Assembly (NCBI GenBank): GCA_963841065.1
Contig: CAWJBI010000043.1
Location: 58,774-122,773, forward strand
Length of the DNA: 64,000 bases
Direction: 5' to 3'
From: M0108 sp963841065
Lineage (GTDB): Bacteria; Pseudomonadota; Gammaproteobacteria; Chromatiales; Chromatiaceae
The notes under the pieces are model-generated. The model had not been told where the DNA came from. It was given only the letters and a program-made list of their open reading frames with translations, and made no database searches. Shown here piece after piece: positions 47,343 to 54,490 of the stretch (its first letter is position 1; every line of letters begins with the position of its first letter). Made by a program: the position numbers and the translations under genes.

Positions 47343-47759
47343 TCAGCGTCCTCCGGTCAGAAAGGCCACGAAGTCGGCCTTTTCGGCGGCCGTGCAGTCC
47401 CGGCCCACCACCTCCTTACAGTTGCGACCAAACCATTTATCCGCCTTGGCCAGGTCGGTGAACCGCTCCGGATTGGCGGCGGGGGCCAGGGGCTTGATGG
47501 GTTTGTCGGTGACGACATGGCGACCCGCCTTGGCGGGGTCATCCGTGTGGCAGCTCGTACAAGCAGGCATCTTGGCGGAAACCCCGAAAGTGCGCGCATA
47601 AAAGGCGGCTCCCCGTTGCGCGGAGGGGGTGAAGCCCGCTTGTTGGCTCCTGGCCTCGGCACTGTAGCCCTTCAGCAGGTCGGCGGGGGTGGCTGCCTGG
47701 ACACTCGCCATCAAGGGGGCCACTAACAGGACCAGGATCGGGAAAGGGGCGGTTCTCAT
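47343..47759 (-). CDS. DUF1924 (SHP-like) monohaem cytochrome
   Basis: Periplasmic cytochrome of 138 residues. The signal peptide ends VQAA. One haem motif, CTSCH, follows QRGAAFYARTFG, and the C-terminal part has WFGRNCKEVVGRDCTAAEKADFV with a cysteine pair, as in the sphaeroides haem protein family, whose haem binds oxygen or NO. It is the first gene of the operon with DHC, cytochrome b, regulator and kinase. The start at MRTAPFP gives a standard signal peptide; an earlier in-frame start is unlikely. A direct-repeat operator lies 52 bases upstream. Confidence 0.88.
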   Translation of the reverse strand: MRTAPFPILVLLVAPLMASVQAATPADLLKGYSAEARSQQAGFTPSAQRGAAFYARTFGVSAKMPACTSCHTDDPAKAGRHVVTDKPIKPLAPAANPERFTDLAKADKWFGRNCKEVVGRDCTAAEKADFVAFLTGGR

Positions 47760-47797
47760 CTTGGGAATCTCCGTGGCGTGAATCAGTAGCGCCAAGT

Positions 47798-47826
47798 CTG
47801 ACAGGTGAACCTTAAGGCGGGCTTAT
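47798..47826 (-). promoter_or_regulatory. Response-regulator box upstream of the haem operon
   Basis: On the minus strand ATAAG-N6-TTAAG (47811-47826) is followed after five bases by CCTGTCAG (47798-47805). The identical arrangement is found before the small secreted protein gene at 51711-51739. The direct repeat fits the TTAAG-N6-TTAAG box known for BqsR and resembles the PmrA box, so autoregulation by the operon's own regulator is the natural reading. Confidence 0.6.
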
Positions 47827-47868
47827 CGTGATACCCGACACACCATTGGTTCTAGGTTCTCGGTTCTC

Positions 47869-47968
47869 GGGCCGGGTGGCGGCGGGCGGGGGACGCCGTG
47901 AATACGTCCCTGTAGGCTTGGCGACCGCATCCCTGCGGTCGACACCCCCGCCCGCCGCCACCCGGCCC
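47869..47968 (+). repeat. 100-nt palindromic element, copy C (perfect 24-bp arms)
   Basis: Arms at 47869-47892 and 47945-47968 are perfect inverted repeats of 24 bases. The core GTGAATACGTCCCTGTAGGC matches the other copies. The inner hairpin is CGACCGC-ATCCCT-GCGGTCG (47922-47941): compared with copy A both stem sides have changed together and pairing is kept. It lies between the haem operon and the cbiM gene, which point away from it. Confidence 0.92.
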
Positions 47969-48024
47969 GCCTGCTAGGCCGAAGCGTCTTCGGCGCTGGG
48001 TAGCGTCATGCGCAGGACAGAAAT

Positions 48025-48071
48025 TTGGCCCGGGGTTCTCCCCGGTGTTATTATTTTTCCATAGGTAACAC
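48025..48071 (+). promoter_or_regulatory. cbiM promoter with candidate NikR operator
   Basis: TTGGCC (48025-48030) and TATTAT (48049-48054) form an 18-base-spaced promoter. Overlapping the -10 is a perfect inverted repeat GTGTTA-N15-TAACAC (48045-48071), 56 bases before the cbiM start. NikR operators are widely spaced palindromes of this kind, with variants of half-site and spacing among lineages. A nikR gene lies in the same operon. Confidence 0.5.
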
Positions 48072-48127
48072 GAGCGCGGCGCCCCCCAGGATCCCGGCGA
48101 CCGCTCTGATTCCTTTGGAGAGGAACC

Positions 48128-49084
48128 ATGCACATCCCGGAAGGCATGCTCTCAATCCCCGTCACCGGCCTGGCGGGCCTGGTGGCGATCACGACGGTCG
48201 CCTACGCCGTCTCCTGGGTCCGCCGGTACCTGGACGACCGCAAGGTGGTCCTGATGGCGGTCTTGGGCGCGCTTATTTTTGCCCTGCAAATGCTCAACTT
48301 CCCTATCCAGGCTGGTACCTCCGGTCACTTCGCCGGGGGCGCCCTCGCCGGCATCCTGCTCGGACCCTGGCCCGCCGTGCTGGTCATGACCGCGGTCCTC
48401 GGCGTCCAGGCCTTCCTGTTCGGGGACGGCGGCGTCATGGCCTTGGGGGCCAACATCCTCAACCTGGGCATCCTGGCCCCCCTCGTCGGTTACCTCCTCT
48501 ATCAGGCCGCCACCCGCTGGCGGGACACGCGAGGCGGACGTATGGGCGGCGCCTTCCTGGGTGCCTGGCTCTCCTCCCTGCTGGCGGCCCTCGCCGTCGC
48601 GGCGGAGCTCGGCATCTCCGGCACCGCGCACCTGGGGATAGCCACGCTCGCCATGGGCAGTACCCACGCCCTGATTGGCATCGGCGAGGGCCTGATCACC
48701 GCCGCCCTGATCGCCTACCTCTGCGCGGTTCGCCCCGATCTCCTGACAGGCCAGGCCCAGGGCACCGGGGCCCGCCCGCTCCGGGGGGTGGCCGTGACCC
48801 TGGCGGCGATCGCCCTGCTGGCCACCGGCCTGTCTTTTATGGCCTCATCCGCCCCGGACGGCCTGGAATGGGTCTATTTCGAGCAGGGCATCGGCGATGT
48901 CCAAGCGGTGGCACAGGCCCCCAAACTCCTGGGCGACGGCGGCCCCCTGGCCGACTACCAGGTGGCGGGGCTGGCTAACGAGGCCCTCGGCCGCGCGCTC
49001 GCCGGCCTGGTTGGACTAACCATCGTGGGCGCCCTCCTCGTTGCCGTCGTCATCCGCCGGCGCCGGCAGGCCCTGGCAGGCTAG
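48128..49084 (+). CDS. cbiM: ECF-type nickel/cobalt transporter S component, CbiM-CbiN fusion
   Basis: Substrate-binding membrane component of a Ni/Co importer, 318 residues. It starts MHIPEGMLS, whose N-terminal histidine region binds the metal in CbiM/NikM, and continues with GGALAGILLGPWPAVLVM and AFLFGDGGVMALGANI. The last 90 residues after SSAPDGLEWVYF are the PDGLE/CbiN-like part, fused here. GGAGAGG precedes the ATG. With nikR adjacent and urease and hydrogenase nearby, nickel is more likely than cobalt; no cobalamin genes are near. Confidence 0.9.
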   Translation: MHIPEGMLSIPVTGLAGLVAITTVAYAVSWVRRYLDDRKVVLMAVLGALIFALQMLNFPIQAGTSGHFAGGALAGILLGPWPAVLVMTAVLGVQAFLFGDGGVMALGANILNLGILAPLVGYLLYQAATRWRDTRGGRMGGAFLGAWLSSLLAALAVAAELGISGTAHLGIATLAMGSTHALIGIGEGLITAALIAYLCAVRPDLLTGQAQGTGARPLRGVAVTLAAIALLATGLSFMASSAPDGLEWVYFEQGIGDVQAVAQAPKLLGDGGPLADYQVAGLANEALGRALAGLVGLTIVGALLVAVVIRRRRQALAG

Positions 49085-49107
49085 CGGTATACCGGGCTTT
49101 CGGTTTC

Positions 49108-49135
49108 CCGGGCCGGGTTGCGGCGGGTGGCGGGG
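49108..49135. repeat. Solitary arm of the palindromic element
   Basis: CGGGCCGGGTTGCGGCGGGT and the following bases match the left arm of the 100-nt element with two changes, without core or right arm. It sits 24 bases after cbiM. Because the arm is a G-rich run, chance similarity is possible. Confidence 0.35.
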
Positions 49136-49217
49136 CATATCTATTGCAAATCGAGGTTCCAGCCTGACTGGATGGCAGACTGGACCACTACCTGGAATGA
49201 AAACGACGGAGTGGAAA

Positions 49218-49760
49218 ATGGAAGACCTGGTGCGTTTCAGCATCACCATGGAAGCGGACCTGCTCGCACGCTTCGACGACCTGGTCGCCCGGCGCGGCAC
49301 CAAGACCAACCGTTCCGAGGCCGTCCGCGACCTGGTCCGGGAGGCCCTGGTCGAACAGGCGGTCGCGGACCCGGATGCCGAGATCGCGGGCACCATCACC
49401 ATGGTGTTCGACCATCACGAATCCGATCTCTCGGACAAACTGAACGATATCCAGCACCAATACATCCACGAGATTGTGTCCACGGTGCATGTCCACCTGG
49501 ACGCCCGCTACTGTCTCGAGGTCATCGTGCTGCGCGGCGCCAACGCCAGGATCCGGGCCATTGCCCACACCCTGCTCGGCACCAAGGGGGTGAAACATGG
49601 CAAGCTGGTGACCACCACCACCGGAGATGGCGAGACGGCGGCCGACGGCCAGGCTCGCGACCAGGGGCACTCACACAGCCATGCCCATTCCTACAGCCAT
49701 ACCTCCAGCTTCGCGCATTCGCACAGCCACTCCCATAGCCACGGCCAGGGCCATGTCTAG
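49218..49760 (+). CDS. nikR: Nickel-responsive regulator NikR with His-rich tail
   Basis: Ribbon-helix-helix repressor that binds DNA when loaded with nickel. The 180 residues comprise the DNA-binding strand VRFSITMEADLLARFDDLV and NRSEAVRDLVRE, then the ACT-like nickel domain with the ligand set in HQYIHEIVSTVHVHLD and YCLEVIVLRG. Standard NikR is about 130-140 residues; here some 30 extra residues are almost all His/Ser (GHSHSHAHSYSH, AHSHSHSHSHGQGH), which may bind additional nickel. GGAG six bases upstream sets the start. It lies inside the cbi operon and overlaps cbiQ. Confidence 0.93.
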   Translation: MEDLVRFSITMEADLLARFDDLVARRGTKTNRSEAVRDLVREALVEQAVADPDAEIAGTITMVFDHHESDLSDKLNDIQHQYIHEIVSTVHVHLDARYCLEVIVLRGANARIRAIAHTLLGTKGVKHGKLVTTTTGDGETAADGQARDQGHSHSHAHSYSHTSSFAHSHSHSHSHGQGHV

Positions 49761-50502
49761 GCTGCCCGGCACCCAGCCGCCAAGGCAGGCCATGGCGCCC
49801 GGCATCGACAGCCGGGCCAAGATCCTCGCCGCCCTGGTGCTCATTGCCGCCATCGTCCTCACCGCCCCCATGGACCTGGCCGAGTTCCTGGTCGTGATCC
49901 TCTTTGTCGGCGCCGTGGTCGCCCTGCTCGACGGATCCGTCATCGCCGCCTTACGGCGGGGGCTCCTGGTCCTGCCCTTCGCCGGCGCCATCGCCCTCTT
50001 CGCGCCCCTGGCCAGCCTCGAGGCCGGCTCCTGGGCGGGTGTGGCGGCGGCCTATGCCCGGGGTTGGCCGCTCATCCTCGCCCTGCTCGCCAAGGCCTAC
50101 CTCTCGGTCCTTATCGCCGGCGCCCTCGCCGCCACCACCCCCGTGCCCGAGCTCCTGCGCGGTATGCAGGCCCTCGGGGTACCGGATATCTTCCTGACCC
50201 TCTTCACCTTCCTGCTGCGCTATCGGGATCTGTTCCGGGCGCAGGTGGCCGCCCTGCATGACGCCATCGCCAGCCGGGCCCCGCGCCTGCGTGGCTGGCG
50301 ACGGCTGATGCTTTATGGTTCCCTCGGCGGCAACCTCCTGGTACGCGCTTACGAGCGGGGCGAGCAGGTTTACGACGCCATGCTCGCCCGCGGTTACGCC
50401 GGTACCCTGCCCGCCGCGACGCCCTTGTGCTGGCGAGCCGCCGATAGCGGCTTCCTCGCCATCGGGCTGGTGTTCGCCGGCGCCCTGGTCCTCTACCACT
50501 AA
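49753..50502 (+). CDS. cbiQ: ECF transporter T component CbiQ
   Basis: Membrane coupling subunit of the Ni/Co importer, 249 residues from the ATG that overlaps the nikR stop; an ATG at 49792 is an alternative. It has about five hydrophobic segments and the coupling-helix motifs of T components, SRAPRLRGWRR and YERGEQVYDAMLARGYAG, which contact the ATPase. Part of the four-gene importer operon. Confidence 0.9.
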   Translation: MSRLPGTQPPRQAMAPGIDSRAKILAALVLIAAIVLTAPMDLAEFLVVILFVGAVVALLDGSVIAALRRGLLVLPFAGAIALFAPLASLEAGSWAGVAAAYARGWPLILALLAKAYLSVLIAGALAATTPVPELLRGMQALGVPDIFLTLFTFLLRYRDLFRAQVAALHDAIASRAPRLRGWRRLMLYGSLGGNLLVRAYERGEQVYDAMLARGYAGTLPAATPLCWRAADSGFLAIGLVFAGALVLYH

Positions 50503-50538
50503 GGGGCTGGCCACCTACCCCGCGACTGGACCCTGACC

Positions 50539-51318
50539 GTGCCCCCCGTCCCCCCCGCCATCGAGGTCCGCGACCTCGTCCACCGCTACCCCGACGGCAC
50601 CCAGGCCCTGAACGGCATCAGTCTGCGGGTGGCCCAAGGCGAGCGCGTAGCCCTGCTGGGCCCCAACGGCGCCGGCAAGTCCACCCTGATCGGCCACCTC
50701 AATGGCATCACCCAGGCCCAGGAGGGTGAGATCGCCATCGCGGGCACCCTCATCTCGAAGGCGACGGTGGCCAGGGTGCGGGAAAGGGTCGGCGTGGTCT
50801 TTCAGGACCCCGACAACATGCTCTTCATGACTCGTCTGGCGGATGACATCGCCTTCGGCCCGCGCAACATGGGATTGCCCGAGGCCGAGGTGGCCCGGCG
50901 GGTCACCCGCGCCCTCGCCGAGGTCGGACTGACGGACCTGGCTGCCAAGCCCGGGCTGCACCTGTCTTTTGGCCAAAAGAAGCGGGCGGCCCTCGCCGCC
51001 ATCCTCGCCATGGCGCCGGCGGTACTGATCCTGGATGAGCCGACCTCGAACCTCGACCCCCGCTCCCGGCGGGCCATGATCAAACTGCTCTCGGGGCTCG
51101 CCGTGACCCTCATCATCGCCACCCACGACATGGACCTCGCCTGGACCCTCTGCGAACGCGCGGTCGTGCTCGATAAGGGGGACCTCGTCGCCGATGGCCC
51201 CGCGCGGACCCTCATGGTTGACGAGGCCCTGATGCGCCGGCACGGCCTGGAGGTGCCCCACCTCGCCCCGCACCCAGTCGCCGCCCCAGGGCTCCCCCAA
51301 GGGCAGGGGCTTGGCTAA
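50539..51318 (+). CDS. cbiO: ECF transporter ATPase CbiO
   Basis: ATPase of the Ni/Co importer, 259 residues from a GTG start. Walker A GPNGAGKST near residue 36, Q-loop VVFQDPDNMLF typical of CbiO, signature LSFGQKKRAALA, Walker B VLILDEPTSNLD and ATHDMDLAW are present. Only one ATPase gene is found, so it would act as a homodimer. It ends the operon. Confidence 0.92.
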   Translation: MPPVPPAIEVRDLVHRYPDGTQALNGISLRVAQGERVALLGPNGAGKSTLIGHLNGITQAQEGEIAIAGTLISKATVARVRERVGVVFQDPDNMLFMTRLADDIAFGPRNMGLPEAEVARRVTRALAEVGLTDLAAKPGLHLSFGQKKRAALAAILAMAPAVLILDEPTSNLDPRSRRAMIKLLSGLAVTLIIATHDMDLAWTLCERAVVLDKGDLVADGPARTLMVDEALMRRHGLEVPHLAPHPVAAPGLPQGQGLG

Positions 51319-51371
51319 AGGAGGGGATGGGCGTCTGGGGACCCCGCCGCGCCAGTACCGCCGATGTAGCC

Positions 51372-51674
51372 TTACAGGAACTGGTTCACGCAGGCGGCGG
51401 AGGAGGTGGGTTTTTTCGGGTTTTGACGGTCTTGGTCAGGACTACCCCTGGCCTCATCCGTTGGCGGATCTTCCAGTTCCGATGAGAGGTGGCGGGCGTT
51501 CCGGGAGGCGGCGGAACTACCAAAACGGCTGCGGTAGCTGCTCGGGGGGGCTGGTTCCGCCCGCTCGATTCCGGCCGCCTGCTCCGGCGCCTGGATAGCG
51601 GCGGCCTCGGTGGGCGCGACGGCCATGGCGGTCAGGGCAAACAGGGCCAGCAGCATGGCAAGGGTCATCTTCAT
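51372..51674 (-). CDS. Small secreted protein of unknown function
   Basis: A 100-residue protein with a clear signal peptide (MKMTLAMLLALFALTAMAVA, cleavage near TEAAA). The mature part is Pro/Glu/Ser-rich and disordered, with YRSRFGSSAASRNARHL in the middle and one cysteine near the end. I do not recognise it. GAGAGG lies eight bases before the ATG. Its promoter region carries the same box as the haem operon, so it is probably controlled by the two-component system. It is divergent from the LbtU-like porin gene. Confidence 0.7.
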   Translation of the reverse strand: MKMTLAMLLALFALTAMAVAPTEAAAIQAPEQAAGIERAEPAPPSSYRSRFGSSAASRNARHLSSELEDPPTDEARGSPDQDRQNPKKPTSSAACVNQFL

Positions 51675-51710
51675 GGGGCATCCTCTCGACAAGGGTTGAT
51701 GTAACCTAGC

Positions 51711-51739
51711 CTGACAGGAACACCTTAAGACTGGCTTAA
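51711..51739 (-). promoter_or_regulatory. Response-regulator box upstream of the small secreted protein gene
   Basis: On the minus strand TTAAG-N6-TTAAG (51724-51739), a perfect match to the BqsR-type box, is followed after five bases by CCTGTCAG (51711-51718). The same elements with the same spacing lie before the haem operon. The distance from CCTGTCAG to the start codon is also similar (36 and 38 bases). Confidence 0.65.
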
Positions 51740-51753
51740 AGGAAAGCGACCTG

Positions 51754-52974
51754 ATGCCTGGATTTCTTAGTGGCCAACACCGGCACCAGCGGGTTGGACC
51801 GGCGCTACTGGCCGCGCTCCTCCTGATGCCGCTTGCCCTCTTGACGACCACCCAGACACTGGCCCTCCCCGAGCCCCCCGCACCTGACCAGACCGCGACC
51901 GCCGCGTCGGCCGATCCCGCCGCCCAGGCACAGCAGGGGTTCGGCACGGACCCCACGCATGACCGCCCCTTTGACCAGGAAGCCGAACCGCTACCCCTAG
52001 CACCACCGACCGAGGGCGATCCGACCGCGGAGACCCCGAGCTACCCCTCACTGGCGTTGAACGGCTTGATCGAGGGCGGCTGGGTCCGTCTCGATCCCTT
52101 CGCGGGCCCGCCCCAGAGCGAATGGATCCTCTACACCTTCGAGTTAATGCTCACGCTCAAGCCGCATCCCTGGATAACCGCCCAAGTCAGCGCGGACTAC
52201 GAGGCCAACGGCCGCGCGCCTCCCTACCTCGACGTGGCCCACCTCCTCATTGGCCCACCCCAAGGCGCCTGGTTCATCGATGCCGGCCAGGTGTACCTGC
52301 CCTTTGGCCGCTATGAAACCCACATGGTGTCCGATCCGCTCACCCTGGTCCTCGGCGAGACCCGCGACATCACCGCCACGCTGGGCTTCGAGGGGACAGG
52401 CATCTTCGGGGCGGCCTATGCCTTCAGCCATCAAGACCGGAGCGGTGATACCGGGAAGATGGATGCCTGGGGTGCGGAACTGGGTTACGCCAGTCGGCCA
52501 GGGGGCCACCCCCTGAGGCTGACCCTGGGTTACCTCAGCGATCTCGGCAATTCCGACACCCTGAGGTATCTCGTCGCGGCGGGCAGCCAGGTGGGTGGGC
52601 TCGCCTTCAGCGCCCTCTTCGAGGCCGGCCCCTGGACCTTCATCGGCGAACTGGTGAGCGCCACCCGCCCCTTTGGGCCCGGCGCCGGCCCGGCCCTGGT
52701 GGGTCAAAGCCCCTCGGCCTGGATGATGGAGGTCGATTACGGTTTCGGGTTCCTGGGCAAGGAGGCGCAGTTGGCCCTGGGTTACCAGGGCAGCGCCCAA
52801 GCCCTGGCCCTGAAACTGCCGGAGATCCGCGCCCTGGTGACCTTCAATCTCGGCATTTACCAATACACCACCCTGCAGCTCGAATGGGCTCAGGACCAGG
52901 ACTACCACGAGGCCGTCGGCGGCACTGGCAAGGCCCGCAATAGCTTTACGGCCCAGGTCGCGGTCAAGTTTTGA
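51754..52974 (+). CDS. LbtU-family siderophore porin-like outer-membrane protein
   Basis: Outer-membrane beta-barrel of 406 residues. A signal peptide (residues about 15-38) is followed by a Pro/Asp-rich region, then LNGLIEGGWVRLDPF, alternating strands, and PPYLDVAHLLIGPPQGAWFIDAGQVYLPFG with HMVSDPLTLVLGETRD, which match LbtU-like proteins. It ends FTAQVAVKF with the terminal Phe. LbtU was described as a siderophore receptor of Legionella; a general porin role is possible here. It is divergent from the small secreted protein, sharing an 80-base promoter region with it. Confidence 0.78.
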   Translation: MPGFLSGQHRHQRVGPALLAALLLMPLALLTTTQTLALPEPPAPDQTATAASADPAAQAQQGFGTDPTHDRPFDQEAEPLPLAPPTEGDPTAETPSYPSLALNGLIEGGWVRLDPFAGPPQSEWILYTFELMLTLKPHPWITAQVSADYEANGRAPPYLDVAHLLIGPPQGAWFIDAGQVYLPFGRYETHMVSDPLTLVLGETRDITATLGFEGTGIFGAAYAFSHQDRSGDTGKMDAWGAELGYASRPGGHPLRLTLGYLSDLGNSDTLRYLVAAGSQVGGLAFSALFEAGPWTFIGELVSATRPFGPGAGPALVGQSPSAWMMEVDYGFGFLGKEAQLALGYQGSAQALALKLPEIRALVTFNLGIYQYTTLQLEWAQDQDYHEAVGGTGKARNSFTAQVAVKF

Positions 52975-53213
52975 CAAGGCCTCCCGTTGAGACCCCGCTC
53001 CCCAAAACAACTCAGTCCTGCCATAAAAAAAATTATTGATGACAATTCGCAATTTTGTGCTTGCATAGCAGACAGAAGGGCCGTCAAGAGCCCCCAAGTA
53101 CCCCGACTAAAAAATAATAATATCCCCTGACCTTGTACAGGTAAGGACCCCTGCCACTGGTAAAGTCGTATCGCCATTCCAGGGTTGACACCACCAAGAG
53201 GAGCAATCGACCG

Positions 53214-54290
53214 ATGAATGGCAAAGAGGACTCGGACTACCCCTTGCGGGGCCTGTTGCAACGACTGAACGGCTGGAGGCTGGAGCGGCGCGCGGCACGG
53301 GCATGGGAACAGGAGAGGGCCATGTCCCGCGCCGAGGCGATCGAGGAGGTCGTCTCGGGGACAGAGCCCAAGCTGCGCGCCCTGAGCGGATATGACCGGG
53401 AACTGGGGCCAGCGGTGGAGCGCACCCTCGCCTACATCGCCGACCTGATCGACCGCTTGCCGCCCCCCGTCGAGTTGAGCCGGGCGGCCTGGCAGCGGGA
53501 TCCCCATATCAATGCCTTCTTTGCCGCGGCCGCCGACTTGCCGCCCTTCCTGGGGCGCGCGCGGGTTCTCCAGGAGTTTTTCAAACGCCAGCCCGGGCTA
53601 AACCAGGCCTTTGCCATCATGACCTCGACCCGCGAGGAGAAGCAGGTTTTTGGCATCAGCCTCCAGGAAGACCGGGTGCGGCGGGATGTCGCCCAGACCA
53701 GCATCGGCTTTGTCGAACCCCTCATCCTGGGCCCAGCCGCAACGGAGGCGGAAGTGCGCGAGGAGGCCAAGCGCTGCGCCCTGCATCTCTTCATCGGCCT
53801 GGCGCGGGAACAACTGGCCAAAAGTCAGGGCCACCGCGAGAGTCTGGAGCGGGAGCGCCAAATCCAGGAGGTCCGGTTACGCAGCCTGCGCGCCCAATCC
53901 AAGGAGTTGGCGGAGAACGCCGAGCTCCAGGCCAGGATCGCGGCCGTGGAACTGGCTCTGGCGGAGAATGCGCGCGCCCTGGTAGCGCTGGGCGGTCCAC
54001 GGCTCCGTCTGGAGGACATACTGGGACAGGTCCGTGACGCCTTCGCGACGCCCGAGGACCAGTTGCGGCTGGCACCGGCCGCGTTGCGCGTGGACCGGCT
54101 GGGAATCAAGCAAGAGGCCCACACGACGGTGCCAGCCAATGATCTGGCCCTGCTGGAATGCACCACGGCATCCAGCCGGCGCGTCATCACCCTGATCCGC
54201 TGCCCGCGCGCCGAGATGCCAGCCCTGGACCAGACCGTCGAATGGCTGGACCCCTACCTGGCCCTCCAATTGGGGATGCGGGGGGCTTGA
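53214..54290 (+). CDS. Conserved coiled-coil protein of unknown function
   Basis: A 358-residue soluble protein that I cannot assign. Residues 1-70 are basic and helical; ELSRAAWQRDPHINAFFAAA and FFKRQPGLNQAF suggest a conserved globular part; about 195-275 is a coiled coil rich in Glu/Gln/Arg/Leu (ERERQIQEVRLRSLRAQSKE). The end contains LLECTTASSRRVITLIRCPR. No signal peptide. The 240 bases upstream are unusually A/T-rich for this window. It is a single-gene unit. Confidence 0.7.
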   Translation: MNGKEDSDYPLRGLLQRLNGWRLERRAARAWEQERAMSRAEAIEEVVSGTEPKLRALSGYDRELGPAVERTLAYIADLIDRLPPPVELSRAAWQRDPHINAFFAAAADLPPFLGRARVLQEFFKRQPGLNQAFAIMTSTREEKQVFGISLQEDRVRRDVAQTSIGFVEPLILGPAATEAEVREEAKRCALHLFIGLAREQLAKSQGHRESLERERQIQEVRLRSLRAQSKELAENAELQARIAAVELALAENARALVALGGPRLRLEDILGQVRDAFATPEDQLRLAPAALRVDRLGIKQEAHTTVPANDLALLECTTASSRRVITLIRCPRAEMPALDQTVEWLDPYLALQLGMRGA

Positions 54291-54490
54291 GAGAGCCGGG
54301 TCCCGGATGTGTTTGGGCTTTGGAACATCTGCCTGCTCCTGATCGGCAAGGACAGCAGCTTGCCACTAGAATAGGGCCATGACCGCGACGAGGAAGAGCC
54401 CTGGGCGGTAGTGGAAAATGGCCATCGAGGGTGGCTTGCTCCCTGGACACCACCCCAATGCTAGAAAAATCAGGACTAATGGATATACAC

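Noticed and set aside
47990..48127. Cobalamin or Ni/Co riboswitch before cbiM
   Set aside because: No conserved B12-box or NiCo core was found; the inverted repeat for NikR explains the region better.
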